In this document: positions 28,925-38,013 of the stretch, in pieces
Layout of the letters: each line of letters begins with the position of its first letter
Position numbering within the stretch: position 1 is the first letter of the stretch
Assembly (NCBI GenBank): GCA_945861155.1
Contig: CAMATN010000005.1
Location: forward strand, 1-64,000
Length of the DNA stretch: 64,000 bases
DNA from: Rhizobium sp. Q54
GTDB lineage: Bacteria > Pseudomonadota > Alphaproteobacteria > ATCC43930 > CGMCC-115725
Direction of reading: 5' to 3'
Notes under the pieces: generated by a model
Told to the model about the DNA's origin: nothing
Databases searched by the model: none
What the model saw: the letters and a program-made list of their open reading frames with translations, nothing else
Program-made: the position numbers and the translations under genes

Positions 28925-31900
28925 ATGGATGCGCTGTTCAGCGACTATGAAACGATAAGAAAATCGGGGCTGTTCGACGCCGAATACTATCTGGCCACCT
29001 ACCCTGATGTCGCCGAACGCAATCTCGATCCACTGGTCCATTATCTGGAGGAAGGAGCGCGGGAGGGCCGCAACCCGCACCCCGATTTCGACGGCGCATT
29101 CTACCTCGAACAATGCCGCGCCAAAGGCGAGCAGCCGACCAATCCGCTCATTCACTACCTCCGCATCGGTGAAGCGCGCGGCTTCCTGACACGGCGCGAC
29201 AAGGCGGCGGGCGGCCGGGCCGTCGCAACACCGGCGGCGGCGCCGAATTCCGCCAGCCGATCGCCGATCCTGGTCGCGATCGAATCGCTCGGCGCGGTCG
29301 GCGGGCCGCAAGGGTCGTCCCGCATTTCAGTCAGCGGCTGGGCGCTGGCGGCGGCCTCAATCGACGAGATCACCGCCACGCTCGATGGCGAAATCGTGGC
29401 CAAGGCTGCCTACGGCCTGGCGCGACCCGATGTCGCCCGCCTCTACCCTGATCGCGACGGGACCGGTCGGTGCGGTTTCGTTCTCGCCTTCGACCTGCCA
29501 CGGCTTGACAGCGGCGCGATCGAGCCGCTGCTGAGCGTGCGGACCGCCGATGGCGAAACCGGCCAGCACAAGCTGCGCGTCGAGATTCCGCCCCAGGAAT
29601 TGCCGCCGGGATTTAATGTTCGGGTGGTCGATCCGCTCGTCCCGTCCGCGATTGCGGCGCCCGACGCCCGCAAACCGGCGATGCAGATCCACATCGACAG
29701 CGCCGCTGTCGATCGGAACGGCATATTGCGGGTCGAGGGCTGGGTCGTCTGCCTGGTCCAGATCGAATCGGTCGCAGCCTTTATCGACGATGCACGCATT
29801 GGCGAGGCTGAGTTCGGCCGGGTCCGTGCCGATATCGAGCAGGCCCAACCGGACTATCCGAATGCCCGTTTCTCCGGGTTCACGCTGGCCACCGCTGCAA
29901 ATGGCTACGGTTTCGGCCGCAAGACACTCCTCATCAGGGCGACGGCGCGCGCCGGCGTAAACGGGGAAGCCGCCGCCCCGGTGCAGATCCCTCGGCTGTC
30001 GGCCCGGCCGGCGATTGCGGCGACGGCGTTCCAGATTCACCTGGACGAGGCCGCACTGTCAATTTCCGGACGGCTTGTCGTGCGAGGCTGGATCCTCGGC
30101 GGGGCGCCATCGGAATCCATCGTCGTGCTCCTCGACGACGACGAAATCGGCCGGGCCGAACTCGGTCTCCCGCGCCCGGATATCGGCAATCGGTTCCCGA
30201 CGCTCGCCCATGTCCGTGAGCCGGGCTTCGCCTTGGATGCGCGGCTCCCGCGGCCGATCGCCGGACAACACCTGGTCACGGTGCGGGTGTGCCTCGAAGA
30301 CGGACAAATCGGCGACGAACAGGTATCGCTCGCTGCCCGCGTTGCACGGGATTCTCGCAATTCGGGAATCACCGCCGACGAGGACCGCAAGCTGCAGGTC
30401 GACAGCCCGCTTCTGGTCGACGGCGCGATCGAGGCGCCGGTTCGCGGCAATCTCGAAATCAGCGGCTGGGCGATGGCGCGTGCCGGCGTTGCCGCGATCG
30501 AAATAGCCATCGATGGCGTGGCGGTCGCGCTCGCCGATTACGGGTTGCGGCGGCTCGACATCCGGGCCGCCTATCCCGACTGGAAGGATGCGCTCGCGAG
30601 CGGCTACAGCGCGCTCCTGCCGCACCGCATCCTGCCGACCGGCAGTCACACGCTATCGGTCGTTTTGCGCGACAAATCGGGCGAGACGGCGAGCACGGCG
30701 TTTGGGATCGAGGTCGAGGAACTGTCCGAGACGCCTGGCCCCTGGTCGCTGCGGCGGCGGATGGAACAAGCCGAAAGCGATCTTGCCCTGCGCATTCTCG
30801 ATCGCCGCGGCCGCCACCCGATATTCGCGTCCGTGCTGCCGGTAAAGGCGGACCCGGAATCGCTGCGCCGGGCGCGTGTTACGATCGCCTCGCTCCAGGC
30901 TCAGGTCTACCCGGGCTGGCGGCTGCTGATCGTACCGGAACAAGCGGCCGGCAACGCCGCCGCCTCGCTCGTGGCCGAGATGGAGGAATTGCGCGAGCGC
31001 GTCGAGGTGCTGCGCGACGTCACCCTGGCAACGCCTGGCGGTCTCGCGTCGCGTCTCGGCATGCCGGCAACCGATATGTTTCTGAGCGTGCTGGCGCCGG
31101 GCGATCAACTCGGCTGCGACGCTTTCCTCGAAATGGCGATGGCCACGGCGCTCCATGCCGACGCCGATTTTCTCTACAGCGACGAGCGCTCCCTCAACCC
31201 GGGCTCGGGCGCGGTCGAGGCGTATTTCAAGCCGCAATGGTCGCCCGAGTTGATCCTTTCGGCGAATTATGTCGGACGCCTGTGGTGCGCCCGCGCGGAT
31301 CTTCTCGGCCCCGCCGCCGAGCCGGGCGAACCGCTGCTGGGGCACGGCGAATACGATTTGGTGCTGCGCTGCACCGAATTGGCGAAGGCGATCCGGCATG
31401 TGCCGGCGGTGCTGTGCGAGCGGGCGCCGGACGCCATCGACAGCTCCCGGCAATCGCGGGCGGCGCTCGAACGGATGCTGGTGCGGCGGGGCATCGCCGG
31501 CGAGATCGAGGCCGGGCTCGTCGCCGGCACGCATCGGGTGACCCGCACGCTGACAAGACCGGGGCTGGTCTCGATCGTCATTCCGACCTGCGCCGCGCGC
31601 GGCATGATCGAGACCTGCATCGGCACGCTGCGGCGGCTGACCGCCTACCGCGACTATGAAATCATCTGCATCGAAAATCTGCCGGCGCAAGATCGCAAAT
31701 GGCGGGCGTGGCTGCGCGCCAACGCCGATCGCGTGATCTCGACCAAAGAGCCGTTCAACTGGTCCCGGTTCAACAATCTGGCGGCGATTCAGGCCAAGGG
31801 ACAGTACCTGCTGTTCCTCAACGACGACATCGAGATTACCGACCCCGATTGGCTGGGCACGCTGCTCGCCGAGGCGCAGCGGCCGGAAATCGGAATCGTC

Positions 31901-33631
31901 GGCCCGCGCCTCCTTTACCCCGACGGGCGTGTGCAGCATGCCGGGATGTTTCTCGCCGCGCCGGGACAGGGACGGCACGCCTTCCGCTACGCCGCGGCTG
32001 AGGACCCCGGATATTTCGGCCTCGCACTGACGCAGCGCAACGTCATCGCGGTGACCGGCGCGTGCCTGATGACCCGTCGCGACACGTTCGACGCGCTAGG
32101 CGGGTTCGACGAATCGCATTCGATCATCAACAACGATCTCGATTTTTGCCTGCGCGCGTGGCGCAGCGGGCTGTCGAACGTCTACACCCCGCACACGCGG
32201 CTCGTGCACCACGAGGCGGTCAGCAGGGCGGCGCTTGCCGACGATTACAATTTCGCCTCGTTCGATGCCGCATGGCGCGATGTGTTCCTCGCCGGCGATC
32301 CGTTTTTCAATCCGCACCTTTCCAAGAACCATGACGATTTTACGCCCGATCACGAGCCGACCGAGCTGGTCGTGACCGGCCGACCCAATCTGCGGCGCGA
32401 TCAGATCCGCAAGATCCTGGTCCTCAAGCTCGACCATATCGGCGATTGCATCATCGCGTTCCCGGCCATTCGGCGGCTCCAGCACCATTTCCCCGACGCC
32501 CGCATCGCGGTTCTGACCTCGCGGGCGTCGCGCTCGTTATGGGAGCTGGAACCCAGCGTCGAGCGCACGATCGCGTTCGATTTCTTTCACGCCCGCTCGG
32601 CGTCGGGAGAACTCGCGCGATCGGAAGAGGACTGGCGGGAATTGCGCGAATTGCTGGCGCCCGAACAATTCGACTTGGCCGTCGATCTGCGCAAGCATTT
32701 GGAGACGAGGCCGGTCTTGCAGCATACCGGGGCGCGCTATCTGGCCGGGTTCGATTTCCGCAACCAGTTCCCGTGGCTCGATTTCTCGCTCGAATGGACC
32801 GGCGACCAGATCTATGCCCGCAAGCGTCAGCATAATGGCGACGACCTCGTCAATCTGGTCGACGCGATCGCCGCCGCCTGCGAGGCCGACCGCGCGGTCA
32901 TCGCGCCGCGGCCCCCCGGCAGCTCGCCGGGCCTGTCGCTCGCGGGCCTGACGCTCGGGGGCCTGACGCGAATCGGCCGCGTTCCGGGTCCGCTGGTGTG
33001 CGTCCATCCGACGGCCGGGAACGACATGAAACAATGGCCGATCGCTTATTTCGCGGCGGTCATCGACCGGCTCGTCGCCGCGCATGGAGCACAGATCGTG
33101 ATAATCGGCGGCCCCGGCGACGAAGCGGTCGCGACCGAGCTGCTGGATCGGCTGCGTCATCGCGACAGCGTCACCTCGCTGGTCGGGAAAGTGCCGCTGG
33201 CCGAGTTGCCGGCGTTGCTGGCCGGGATGTCGCTGTTCCTCGGCAACGACAGCGGTCCCAAACACATCGCCGCGGGGCTCGGCGTGCCGACCGTCGGCGT
33301 CCATGCCGGGACGGTCGATGTCCGCGAATGGGGGCCGGTGGGGCCGGCCGCGATAGCCGTCGCCCGCGCGGTGGTGTGCTCGCCCTGCTATCTGTCGAAG
33401 ATCGAGGATTGCCGGCGCGGCCTGGTCTGTATTCGACAGCTCGAGCCGGCTTCGGTTTATGAGGCGTGCCGGCGGCTGCTTCTGCTCGATGCGTCGCGGC
33501 AGCCCGCGCCTGATCCCGGCCCCGGTTCCGGCGAACCCGACCCCGGCTTGCCAGCCGGCGGATCGCAACCCGCACGCGGCCGACCGCGGCGAGCGCGCGG
33601 ATCGTCCTCGTCAGCCGAGGTCAGATCCTAG
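28925..33631 (+). CDS. giant multidomain glycosyltransferase (tandem GT2-like plus GT9-like domains)
   Basis: This 1568-aa protein starts at ATG 28925 with AGGA upstream. Domains in order: a short repeat with YYLATYPDV-type units (about 10-95); four tandem copies of a roughly 100-aa module marked by GW...D..(I/V)...G.A..G..R.D(I/V) (about 133, 266, 382 and 508 onward); a first GT2-like domain (about 610-870; YSDERSLNPGSG, FKPQWSPELILSANYVG); a second GT2 (about 878-1130) with SIVIPTCAARGM, the metal-binding FLNDDIEITD and GGFDESHSIINNDLDF; and a C-terminal GT9 heptosyltransferase-like domain (about 1156-1522; VLKLDHIGDCIIAFPAIRRL, GNDSGPKHIAAGLG). It likely builds surface polysaccharide or LPS. 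No membrane helices are obvious. It stands alone, without a polysaccharide export cluster in view. Confidence 0.9.
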   Translation: MDALFSDYETIRKSGLFDAEYYLATYPDVAERNLDPLVHYLEEGAREGRNPHPDFDGAFYLEQCRAKGEQPTNPLIHYLRIGEARGFLTRRDKAAGGRAVATPAAAPNSASRSPILVAIESLGAVGGPQGSSRISVSGWALAAASIDEITATLDGEIVAKAAYGLARPDVARLYPDRDGTGRCGFVLAFDLPRLDSGAIEPLLSVRTADGETGQHKLRVEIPPQELPPGFNVRVVDPLVPSAIAAPDARKPAMQIHIDSAAVDRNGILRVEGWVVCLVQIESVAAFIDDARIGEAEFGRVRADIEQAQPDYPNARFSGFTLATAANGYGFGRKTLLIRATARAGVNGEAAAPVQIPRLSARPAIAATAFQIHLDEAALSISGRLVVRGWILGGAPSESIVVLLDDDEIGRAELGLPRPDIGNRFPTLAHVREPGFALDARLPRPIAGQHLVTVRVCLEDGQIGDEQVSLAARVARDSRNSGITADEDRKLQVDSPLLVDGAIEAPVRGNLEISGWAMARAGVAAIEIAIDGVAVALADYGLRRLDIRAAYPDWKDALASGYSALLPHRILPTGSHTLSVVLRDKSGETASTAFGIEVEELSETPGPWSLRRRMEQAESDLALRILDRRGRHPIFASVLPVKADPESLRRARVTIASLQAQVYPGWRLLIVPEQAAGNAAASLVAEMEELRERVEVLRDVTLATPGGLASRLGMPATDMFLSVLAPGDQLGCDAFLEMAMATALHADADFLYSDERSLNPGSGAVEAYFKPQWSPELILSANYVGRLWCARADLLGPAAEPGEPLLGHGEYDLVLRCTELAKAIRHVPAVLCERAPDAIDSSRQSRAALERMLVRRGIAGEIEAGLVAGTHRVTRTLTRPGLVSIVIPTCAARGMIETCIGTLRRLTAYRDYEIICIENLPAQDRKWRAWLRANADRVISTKEPFNWSRFNNLAAIQAKGQYLLFLNDDIEITDPDWLGTLLAEAQRPEIGIVGPRLLYPDGRVQHAGMFLAAPGQGRHAFRYAAAEDPGYFGLALTQRNVIAVTGACLMTRRDTFDALGGFDESHSIINNDLDFCLRAWRSGLSNVYTPHTRLVHHEAVSRAALADDYNFASFDAAWRDVFLAGDPFFNPHLSKNHDDFTPDHEPTELVVTGRPNLRRDQIRKILVLKLDHIGDCIIAFPAIRRLQHHFPDARIAVLTSRASRSLWELEPSVERTIAFDFFHARSASGELARSEEDWRELRELLAPEQFDLAVDLRKHLETRPVLQHTGARYLAGFDFRNQFPWLDFSLEWTGDQIYARKRQHNGDDLVNLVDAIAAACEADRAVIAPRPPGSSPGLSLAGLTLGGLTRIGRVPGPLVCVHPTAGNDMKQWPIAYFAAVIDRLVAAHGAQIVIIGGPGDEAVATELLDRLRHRDSVTSLVGKVPLAELPALLAGMSLFLGNDSGPKHIAAGLGVPTVGVHAGTVDVREWGPVGPAAIAVARAVVCSPCYLSKIEDCRRGLVCIRQLEPASVYEACRRLLLLDASRQPAPDPGPGSGEPDPGLPAGGSQPARGRPRRARGSSSSAEVRS

Positions 33632-33716
33632 CGGGTCGGCCTGCTTGCCGGGCGAATTGCGGCGCCGGGCGAATTGCGGCACTGTGCGGCAACCAATACA
33701 CGATGGGGCAAGCGCC

Positions 33717-34274
33717 ATGATCGTCAGGATCGCATTCGCAATCGCCGCATCGGCCGCGATCGTCGCCGCGCCGGCTCAAGCCCAGGCTCCCGCGTCCCAG
33801 GCTCCCGCATCCCAGGCTCCGGCCGCCCAATCGCCCGCAGCTCAGGCCGCCGTACCGGCGGCGCCGCCGCAATACGGTGTGCCGATCGGCCTCGAAAATT
33901 CCCGCAAGGCGGCCGCCGCGGCGATCGCCGAAGTCGCCAAGATCGGCGCCAACCCGATGGCGATCGCGATCGTCGATCCAGGCGGCTACCTGGTTTATTT
34001 CGAGCGCATGGACAATACCCAATACGCCTCGGGGCGGATCGCAATCGAAAAGGCGCGCTCGGCGGCGCTGTTCCGCCGTCCGAGCAAGGCGTTCGAGGAT
34101 GCGCTCGCCGGCGGCCGCAACGCAATCCTGGCGCTGCACGGCGCGATGCCGATTGAAGGCGGCGTACCGATCATCGCCGGCGGCAAGCTGATCGGCGCGA
34201 TCGGGGCCAGCGGCGGCACGTCGCAGCAGGACGGGGTCGTCGCCGGCGCCGGAGCCAAGGCGGTCAGCCCGTAA
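33717..34274 (+). CDS. exported GlcG/HbpS-like heme-binding family protein
   Basis: This 185-aa protein starts with a signal peptide (MIVRIAFAIAASAAIVA, cleaved near AQA). It is followed by a Pro/Ala/Gln linker with repeated QAPAS-like units (about 22-50), encoded by near-identical 15-bp DNA repeats. The rest is a GlcG/HbpS fold: AIAIVDPGGYLVYFERMDNT, RIAIEKARSAALFRRPS, then HGAMPIEGGVPIIAGGKLIG and AIGASGGTSQQD. Relatives bind heme or act as corrinoid/glycolate-associated proteins; the ligand here is unproven. The start at 33717 is chosen over a longer frame (33459) inside the preceding gene. Confidence 0.85.
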   Translation: MIVRIAFAIAASAAIVAAPAQAQAPASQAPASQAPAAQSPAAQAAVPAAPPQYGVPIGLENSRKAAAAAIAEVAKIGANPMAIAIVDPGGYLVYFERMDNTQYASGRIAIEKARSAALFRRPSKAFEDALAGGRNAILALHGAMPIEGGVPIIAGGKLIGAIGASGGTSQQDGVVAGAGAKAVSP

Positions 34275-34281
34275 AAAGGGC

Positions 34282-34500
34282 TCACCCGAGGATCACGGCG
34301 ACGTCGCCCTCGGCGATCGGCTCGCCCTCGGCGACGAGGATCTGCGTGACGATTCCGGCGCGCGGCGCCACCAGCGGGATCTCCATTTTCATCGATTCGA
34401 GAACGACCAGAGGATCGTCCTCGGCAACCTCGTCGCCGACCCTCACCTCGATCTTCCACACCGTACCGGCGATCTCGCTGCGCACCCTGATTTCGGCCAT
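34282..34500 (-). CDS. stand-alone single-domain biotin carboxyl carrier protein
   Basis: This 72-aa protein is a bare biotinyl domain. The acceptor lysine lies in LESMKMEIPL, and the flanking GTVWKIEVRVGDEVAEDDPL and AEGEPIAEGDVAVIL fit the family. ATG 34500 is preferred: GAGGG lies 4 nt upstream, and the protein then matches single-domain carriers. ATG 34521 is possible. No carboxylase subunit adjoins it, so its partner must be elsewhere. It is convergent with the GlcG-like gene. Confidence 0.85.
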   Translation of the reverse strand: MAEIRVRSEIAGTVWKIEVRVGDEVAEDDPLVVLESMKMEIPLVAPRAGIVTQILVAEGEPIAEGDVAVILG

Positions 34501-34645
34501 CAATCCCTCATCGCCCTTCATTTGCCGGGGATGACAAGATCCTATCCCGGCAGGTCATGCTCGGGCGACAGAGGGTCGTCCGCATCGCATCGGGATGCAT
34601 CAAAGCCATGCGGAGCCGTATCGGCAACCGCGGCGTTTGCCTGTC

Positions 34646-34972
34646 ATGATGAGCGCGCGCGAACCCGTCACCGTCACGATCTCGCACCGTCTTGGCCGCG
34701 ACGAGGCCAAACGCCGCATCGATAGCGGTCTCGACACGATCCGAACCGAGATCGCCGCCTACATCAAATCGATGGAGTACAGCTGGGACGGTTATCGGCT
34801 CGATTTTCGCGCCTCGGCGATGATGCAGACGATCACCGGCCGAATCGACATCCATGACGAGTTTGTCCGCGTCGAATTGGGCTTGCCGGGTCTGCTGGCC
34901 ATGATCGGCAAGAAGATCGCCGGCCGCATCGAGCGCACAGCCGCGACGCTGCTGGAGGGGCCGAAGGGATAG
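34646..34972 (+). CDS. polyhydroxyalkanoic acid system family protein
   Basis: This 108-aa cytosolic protein starts at ATG 34646 or 34649. The sequence VTVTISHRLGRDEAKRRIDS followed by KSMEYSWDGYRLDFRASAMM, and the late RVELGLPGLLAMIGKKIAGR, match the PHA system protein family, short proteins near or regulating polyhydroxyalkanoate granules. No phaC or phasin gene is in the window, so its link to PHA is inherited from the family name only. It is convergent with the methyltransferase that follows. Confidence 0.72.
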   Translation: MMSAREPVTVTISHRLGRDEAKRRIDSGLDTIRTEIAAYIKSMEYSWDGYRLDFRASAMMQTITGRIDIHDEFVRVELGLPGLLAMIGKKIAGRIERTAATLLEGPKG

Positions 34973-34978
34973 CCGCTC

Positions 34979-35878
34979 TCAACCTTTCGGCTTCAGCCCG
35001 TCCGCGAGGCGCGCCGTCGCGCTGCCGCGGGGCAGCGGCTTGGGCTGGCTCGGATGCGGCGCCCAGCCGCACAGGAACAGGATCTCGAACGTCGCCGGGA
35101 TGCGCCCCTCGGCATCGCCGAACCGCTCGGCATAGAGGAGCGCGGCGCGCGCCAGCGTCGCCCGCCGCCAAAAGCTCCGGCGGCGGCCGGTAAGCGCATT
35201 GGTCTCGCCCATGCCGCGCAGATCGCGCAGCAGCGCGAGGATGCTCGGATAGGTGACGGTGATCGTCTCGCTGTCGGCGACCGGCAGGGCAAAGCCGGCG
35301 CGCTGCAACAGCGCCGCCGCGTCGACCAGTTCGATCGCCGGCGACACCCGCGGGCTGACGCCCCCCTCCTCGGCCAATTCCGCGTCGAACAATACGGTGC
35401 GCAACTCGACCAGCGTCTGACCGCCAAACATCGCGGCGAGCAGCAGCCCGTCCGGCTTTAGCGCCCGGCGCAGCTGCACCAGCGCGCCCGGCAGATCGGC
35501 GGTCCAGTGCAACGCCAGATTGCTGGCGACCAGATCGAAGGTTGCGTCACGAAACGGCGCCAGCTCGGGATCGGCGGCGACCCGAGGGCCCGGCGCGCGA
35601 GCGAGAAATACAGTTGACGGCTCGGCCGCGACGACAAGGACGGTGCCGGAGCGCTCGGCTAGTGCACGAGCCAGCCCGCCGTCACGCGCCCCGAGATCGA
35701 GCGCGACGGCGAATTGGCGGTTGACCAAGTCAAGCCGGTCGAGCAACCGCTCGGCAATCTCGGCGTGCAGAAAATCGACGGCGCCCACCTTGCTCGACAG
35801 GCGCGCCGCGCGGTCGCGATGGGCGCGCCAGGCGCGGCGGTCGAAGAGGGTGGTCGCGGCGGGATCGGAGGGCGGCAT
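34979..35878 (-). CDS. SAM-dependent methyltransferase (BioC/NDUFAF5-like)
   Basis: This 299-aa class I methyltransferase fold protein starts at ATG 35878. Motif I is ALDLGARDGGLARALA, followed by AAEPS, an acidic turn, and FDLVASNLALHWTADLPGAL. The C-terminal half (LRDLRGMGETNALTGRRRSF) fits the NDUFAF5-like branch, whose mitochondrial member hydroxylates a complex I Arg. In alphaproteobacteria this gene commonly sits divergent to comF, as here. The substrate is uncertain, so complex I assembly is inference. Confidence 0.75.
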   Translation of the reverse strand: MPPSDPAATTLFDRRAWRAHRDRAARLSSKVGAVDFLHAEIAERLLDRLDLVNRQFAVALDLGARDGGLARALAERSGTVLVVAAEPSTVFLARAPGPRVAADPELAPFRDATFDLVASNLALHWTADLPGALVQLRRALKPDGLLLAAMFGGQTLVELRTVLFDAELAEEGGVSPRVSPAIELVDAAALLQRAGFALPVADSETITVTYPSILALLRDLRGMGETNALTGRRRSFWRRATLARAALLYAERFGDAEGRIPATFEILFLCGWAPHPSQPKPLPRGSATARLADGLKPKG

Positions 35879-35976
35879 CGTCAGGCGACTTCGCTGGTCG
35901 GCCGGGCCCGCGAAAATTGCCGCGGAAATCGACGGGAGGATTGACGCGCGCCGGCTGTGTTCGATGATGGGGGGCG

Positions 35977-36741
35977 ATGCAGCTTTCGGCAACCCTCCCG
36001 CCCCGCTTGCGCAGGGCTATTCGCCAGGCCGGGCGCGCCGTCGTCGACGGCGTTCTGCCGCCGCGCTGTCTCGCGTGCAGCGCGATCGTCGACCAGCCGG
36101 ACGCGCTGTGCGCCCCCTGCTGGACGGCGATGAGCTTTTTCGCGCCGCCGTGGTGCGCGGTGTGCGGGCTGCCGTTTCCGTACCCGGTGGGCGAGGCCGC
36201 GGTGTGCGCCGCCTGCGCCGGCGCGCCGCCGAGCTGGGACCGGGCGCGCGCCGTGTTGCGCTATGACAGGCACAGCCGCCCTCTTGTGCTGTCGCTGAAG
36301 CACGGCGACCGGACCCATCTGGCGGGGGCGCTCGGCCGCTGGATGCGCCGGGCCGGCGGCGAGATCCTCGACGGCGCCGATTTGATCCTGCCGGTGCCGC
36401 TGCATTGGACGCGTCTGTTCGCGCGCCGCTACAACCAGGCGGCGCTCTTGGCGCACGCGATCCGCGCCGCCGGCGGTCCGCCGGTCGCGCCCGATTGGCT
36501 GGTGCGGCGCCGGCGCACGCCGTCGCAGGGCCGGCTCGGCGCCCTGGCGCGGGCGCGCAACGTGCGCGGCGCCTTCGCGCTGCGCCGGGGATGCAGCGTG
36601 CGGGGCAAGCGGCTCGTCATCATCGACGACGTGCTGACGACCGGCGCAACGGCCGAGGAGTGCGCCCGGGTGCTGCGGCGAGAGGGCGCGGCCTTCGTCG
36701 GCGTCCTGACCGTGGCGCGGGCCTTGCGCGCGGGCAGCTGA
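35977..36741 (+). CDS. comF: ComF family protein (phosphoribosyltransferase-like)
   Basis: This 254-aa protein has an N-terminal double zinc ribbon of Cys pairs (CLACSAIV, CAPCWT, CAVCGLPFP, CAACAG) and a C-terminal type I phosphoribosyltransferase fold with VIIDDVLTTGATAEEC. Also present are LPVPLHWTRLFARRYNQAA and RRRRTPSQGRLGALAR, both typical. ComF homologues function in DNA uptake in naturally competent bacteria; in other bacteria the role is unclear. It is divergent from the methyltransferase and precedes grxC. Confidence 0.92.
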   Translation: MQLSATLPPRLRRAIRQAGRAVVDGVLPPRCLACSAIVDQPDALCAPCWTAMSFFAPPWCAVCGLPFPYPVGEAAVCAACAGAPPSWDRARAVLRYDRHSRPLVLSLKHGDRTHLAGALGRWMRRAGGEILDGADLILPVPLHWTRLFARRYNQAALLAHAIRAAGGPPVAPDWLVRRRRTPSQGRLGALARARNVRGAFALRRGCSVRGKRLVIIDDVLTTGATAEECARVLRREGAAFVGVLTVARALRAGS

Positions 36742-36760
36742 TCGGGGGTTTGCCGAATTG

Positions 36761-36799
36761 CCCGATTTGCCGACCCGATTTGCCGACCCGATTTGCCGA
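36761..36799. repeat. 13-bp tandem repeat between comF and grxC
   Basis: CCCGATTTGCCGA occurs three times in a row (36761, 36774 and 36787), preceded by a degenerate copy (TTTGCCGAATTG) at about 36749-36760. It lies in the 121-bp gap between comF and grxC. Its function is unknown. Confidence 0.85.
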
Positions 36800-36862
36800 A
36801 TTGAATTCGGCGGGCCATATGTGGCCCAATCGAACCAGTCCCGAACTCACGGCGGAGCGGCC

Positions 36863-37126
36863 ATGGCCCAGGTCGAGATCTACAGCACGATGTACTGCCC
36901 CTATTGTGCGCGGGCGCGCGCGCTGTTGCAGCGCAAGGGCATCGACTTCACCGAGATCGACATCGGCGACGAACCCAACCGGCGCGACGAGATGATGCGG
37001 CGCGCCGGCGGCCGCACCTCGGTGCCGCAGATCTTTATCGACGGCGAGCATGTCGGCGGGTGCGACGACATCGTTGCGCTCGACCGCGCCGGCAGGCTCG
37101 ACCCCAAGCTGGGCATAGGCGCATGA
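36863..37126 (+). CDS. grxC: glutaredoxin 3
   Basis: GrxC (87 aa) is a small thiol-disulfide oxidoreductase. The dithiol active site is CPYC (Cys12 and Cys15), followed by TSVPQIFIDGEHVGGCDD with the cis-Pro and glutathione-binding residues. The start is ATG 36863 with GGAG upstream. The stop overlaps the start of the nitrilase gene (ATGA), so the two are translationally coupled; this grxC-nitrilase pair is common in alphaproteobacteria. Frames beginning further upstream cross the tandem repeat. Confidence 0.95.
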   Translation: MAQVEIYSTMYCPYCARARALLQRKGIDFTEIDIGDEPNRRDEMMRRAGGRTSVPQIFIDGEHVGGCDDIVALDRAGRLDPKLGIGA

Positions 37127-38013
37127 CGGCTTTGACCATGGGGGCGTTCACGGCTTCGTGCATCCAGTTCACCGCCGGCCCCGACCCCGAACCCAATCTG
37201 CGCCAGGTCGGCGACCTGATCCGCCGGGCGCGCGACGCCGGCGCCGATCTGATCATGACGCCCGAGGCGAGCAACCTGATCGAAAGCGGCCAAAGGCGGC
37301 GCGACAAGGCGCGGCGCGAAGCCGACGACCCGTTCCTCGCCGCCATGCGCGAACTAGCGCGCGAGCTCGGCGCCTGGATTCTGCTCGGCTCGCTGGTCAT
37401 CGATCCAGCCGGTGAGCCGGGCGCCGATTCGGGTGAAACGCGCCTCGCCAACCGCTCGTTCCTGCTCGATCAAACCGGCGGCATCGTCGCACGCTACGAC
37501 AAGATCCACATGTTCGACATCGACCTGCCCGGCGGCGAAAGCTATCGCGAAAGCAACGCCTACCGCCCCGGCGGGGAGACCGTCGTCGCCGAGACGCCGT
37601 GGGGCCGGCTCGGCCTAAGCGTGTGCTATGATGTGCGCTTCCCGCATCTTTATCGCGCGCTGGCCCAGGCCGGGGCCGATTTTCTCAGCGTGCCGTCGGT
37701 GTTCACGGTGCCAACCGGGCGGGCGCATTGGGAGGTGCTGCTGCGCGCCCGGGCGATCGAGAACGGATGTTTCGTGTTCGCCCCGGCGCAATGGGGTGAG
37801 CATGTCGCGGGCCGCCGCAGCTATGGCCACTCGCTGATCGTCGACCCGTGGGGCGAGGTCTTAGCCGATGGCGGCGGCGAGGAAAGCGGCGTCGTCACGG
37901 CGCGCATCGATCCCGCGAAGATCGCCGAGGCGCGGCACACGGTGCCGTCATTGACGCACGACCGCGCCTTCACGCCGCCGGAGCTGGTCCTCCGCCCGCT
38001 GGCCGCCGAGTAG
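37123..38013 (+). CDS. carbon-nitrogen hydrolase family protein (deaminated-glutathione amidase-like)
   Basis: This 296-aa nitrilase-superfamily enzyme has the Glu-Lys-Cys catalytic triad at Glu48 (MTPEAS), Lys127 (RYDKIHMFD) and Cys168 (SVCYDVRFP). The sequence is closest to the Nit/deaminated-glutathione amidase branch, which repairs faulty glutathione by removing the wrong amide. The start ATG 37123 overlaps the grxC stop. The 3' end overlaps the convergent Uma2 gene by 44 bp. The link to glutathione is supported by co-expression with glutaredoxin. Confidence 0.88.
   Translation: MTALTMGAFTASCIQFTAGPDPEPNLRQVGDLIRRARDAGADLIMTPEASNLIESGQRRRDKARREADDPFLAAMRELARELGAWILLGSLVIDPAGEPGADSGETRLANRSFLLDQTGGIVARYDKIHMFDIDLPGGESYRESNAYRPGGETVVAETPWGRLGLSVCYDVRFPHLYRALAQAGADFLSVPSVFTVPTGRAHWEVLLRARAIENGCFVFAPAQWGEHVAGRRSYGHSLIVDPWGEVLADGGGEESGVVTARIDPAKIAEARHTVPSLTHDRAFTPPELVLRPLAAE

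Noticed and set aside
36761-36799. CRISPR array
   Set aside because: The three 13-bp units are contiguous with no spacers, and no cas gene is nearby.
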